Shown in pieces: positions 12,548 through 13,522 of a DNA stretch of 13,522 nt. The notes under the pieces are model-generated. The model did no database searches. It saw nothing but the letters and a program-made list of their open reading frames with translations, and was not told where the DNA came from. This DNA comes from Patulibacter sp. (GTDB lineage: Bacteria; Actinomycetota; Thermoleophilia; Solirubrobacterales; Solirubrobacteraceae): contig JAVHXX010000055.1 of the NCBI GenBank assembly GCA_031119595.1, positions 1-13,522 on the forward strand. Direction: 5' to 3'. Every line of letters starts with the position of its first letter. The stretch's first letter is position 1. The position numbers and the translations under genes were made by a program.

Positions 12548-12580
12548 GCCGGGTGGTCGACGGACGTGCGACCACCCGGC
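12548..12580 (-). terminator. Hairpin terminator of the right-edge secreted protein gene
   Basis: GCCGGGTGGTCG (12548-12559) and CGACCACCCGGC (12569-12580) form a perfect 12-bp stem with a 9-base loop, nine bases after the stop codon at 12590. No U-tract follows. It separates this gene from the membrane protein gene, whose promoter region begins immediately after. Confidence 0.75.
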
Positions 12581-12589
12581 GGTGCGGGG

Positions 12590-13522
12590 CTACTGAGGCT
12601 GGACGACGCCGCCGGTCCCGGCGAGCGTGAGCGCGATCGTGTTGCCGGAGCCGGCGGTCAGCGGCGAGATGAGGCCGTTGAGCGCGCCGCAGCCGCTGAG
12701 GTTGCTGATCGCGAACGTGCCGGCGAGCACGCCGCCGATGCCCACGTCGAACGTGCCGCTGCTCTTCAGCGCGATGGTGCTGGGCTGCGTGGTCTGGCAG
12801 GTCGCGCCGCCGCCGATCGCCACGCCGAAGGCGCTGATCGACGGGAACTTGATCCGCACCTTCGCCGTCGCGGACAGCGCGCCGGCGCGGGTGATCGTGC
12901 CGGTGAGCGGCTCGGTGGGCGCGTACTCGACCCGCGCGGAGACCGGCAGGAAGCCGAGCGCCTTGAGACGCGCCGTGGTCGGGTCGATCGCGAGCGTGCC
13001 GGTGAAGTCGCCGGTCGACCCGAGCGTGAGCGCCGCCGAGCCCGAGACCGGCACGGCGCCCTGCACGAGCGTCTTCAGGGTCGACGAGCCGCCGATCGAG
13101 AAGGTCGGGTGATCGACGATCGGCGTGGGCGTGGGCGTGGGCGTGGGCGTCGGTGTCGGCGTGGTGCCGCCGCCCTGCGGGAGCACGGCGGTCACGTTCG
13201 CGAGGAGCGTGCTCTGGGTCGCCGGGGCGAGCGTGCAGGAGGAGTCGAAGGTGTTCGGGTCGCCGTCGCTGTCGGGGCCGGTCTGTTCGAGCGGGATCGG
13301 CGCGCCGTCCTTGTCGCGGAGCATGAGGTTGATCGCGATCGAGTCGAGGTTCACGGTGCCGGGGCCGGCGTTCGGCACGACCAGCGACGGCGCCTTGCCG
13401 GACGCGTTCAGGACGAGGTCACCGCTGGCCGGGACGGTCTGCCTGGGGATCGTGATCGGGATCGTGAGCTGCTGCGTGAACCCGGTGCCGCGCACCGTCG
13501 CCTTGGCGATCGTCGACCCCTC
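12590..13522 (-). CDS. Secreted beta-rich protein with Thr-Pro linker, N-terminus beyond right edge
   Basis: The frame is open to the right edge (visible sequence begins GSTIAKATVRGTGFTQQ), so the GTG at 13495 is internal. About 310 residues are visible. The first hundred are a beta-rich domain (TIPITIPRQTVPASGDLVLN, SIAINLMLRD, SSCTLAP). A TTPTPTPTPTPTPTPI linker follows, encoded by hexamer repeats. The last 170 residues are a second beta-rich domain (FSIGGSSTLKTLVQGAVPVS, TARLKALGFLPVSARVEYAP, AKVRIKFPSISAFGVAIGGG, FAISNLSGCGALNGLISPLT). Similar modules occur in secreted actinobacterial surface proteins of unknown role, and resemblance to the DUF6801 type is suspected but not shown. Cys residues are few and could pair. 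It ends in a strong terminator. Export is inferred, since the signal peptide would lie outside the window. Confidence 0.85.
   Translation of the reverse strand, partial: EGSTIAKATVRGTGFTQQLTIPITIPRQTVPASGDLVLNASGKAPSLVVPNAGPGTVNLDSIAINLMLRDKDGAPIPLEQTGPDSDGDPNTFDSSCTLAPATQSTLLANVTAVLPQGGGTTPTPTPTPTPTPTPIVDHPTFSIGGSSTLKTLVQGAVPVSGSAALTLGSTGDFTGTLAIDPTTARLKALGFLPVSARVEYAPTEPLTGTITRAGALSATAKVRIKFPSISAFGVAIGGGATCQTTQPSTIALKSSGTFDVGIGGVLAGTFAISNLSGCGALNGLISPLTAGSGNTIALTLAGTGGVVQPQ
13122..13163. repeat. Hexanucleotide tandem repeat (GGCGTG-like, 7 units)
   Basis: Four exact GGCGTG units (13122-13145) are followed by GGCGTC, GGTGTC and GGCGTG. On the minus strand they encode the Thr-Pro dipeptide linker. 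A perfect in-frame hexamer run can expand or contract by slippage without a frameshift, changing linker length. Confidence 0.85.

Overview
The window reads as chromosomal DNA from a very GC-rich actinobacterium. The best guess is the Thermoleophilia/Solirubrobacterales group. The clues are strong GC at third codon positions (which produces long antisense shadow frames), many large secreted beta-rich proteins with Thr-Pro linkers and Lys/Arg-rich C-terminal beta domains, and promoter-like sites placed so close to start codons that leaderless transcripts are likely. This placement is inferred from style, not from a marker gene. No rRNA, tRNA, transposase or CRISPR array was seen.

Left part (1-3892). 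A minus-strand pair encodes a secreted TupA-type (tungstate-class) substrate-binding protein (1333-2988) and, four bases downstream, a secreted PKD-domain protein that runs off the left edge. A divergent plus-strand gene (3112-3525) encodes a small regulator joining a MerR-like helix-turn-helix to a TOBE oxyanion-binding domain. A perfect inverted repeat lies inside the regulator's promoter spacer and is a plausible shared operator. The binding protein and a TOBE regulator together suggest a tungstate/molybdate-responsive module. However, the binding protein carries an extra Ig-like domain and a Lys-rich C-terminal domain, has no lipobox, and has no ABC permease or ATPase beside it in this window. 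A DUF1653 gene follows at 3644-3892.

Middle (3986-9830). Two large secreted proteins lie on the minus strand. The first, of about 1,200 residues, has a BNR-like N-terminal half and an unrecognised beta-rich C-terminal half. Its start region contains two copies of a 45-bp repeat, 72 bp apart, and one copy supplies the likely start codons. The second, of 606 residues, is an Fn3 plus parallel beta-helix protein followed by a strong hairpin terminator.

Right part (9970-13522). A tight minus-strand operon runs: small secreted or anchored protein (12106-11798), OmpR-class response regulator (11793-11140), HAMP histidine kinase (11133-9970). Upstream of it is a direct repeat TTCTCAG-N4-TTCTCAG with an 11-bp period, the geometry expected for an OmpR/PhoB-type regulator. 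Next is a three-helix membrane protein gene (12505-12206) with a CRP-like palindrome at its promoter. Last is the 3' end of a secreted beta-rich protein with a Thr-Pro repeat linker, entering from the right edge and ending in a 12-bp hairpin terminator.

The most distinctive items are the tungstate-type binding protein/TOBE regulator/PKD protein locus and the 45-bp duplicated element that forms the 5' end of the large secreted protein gene.
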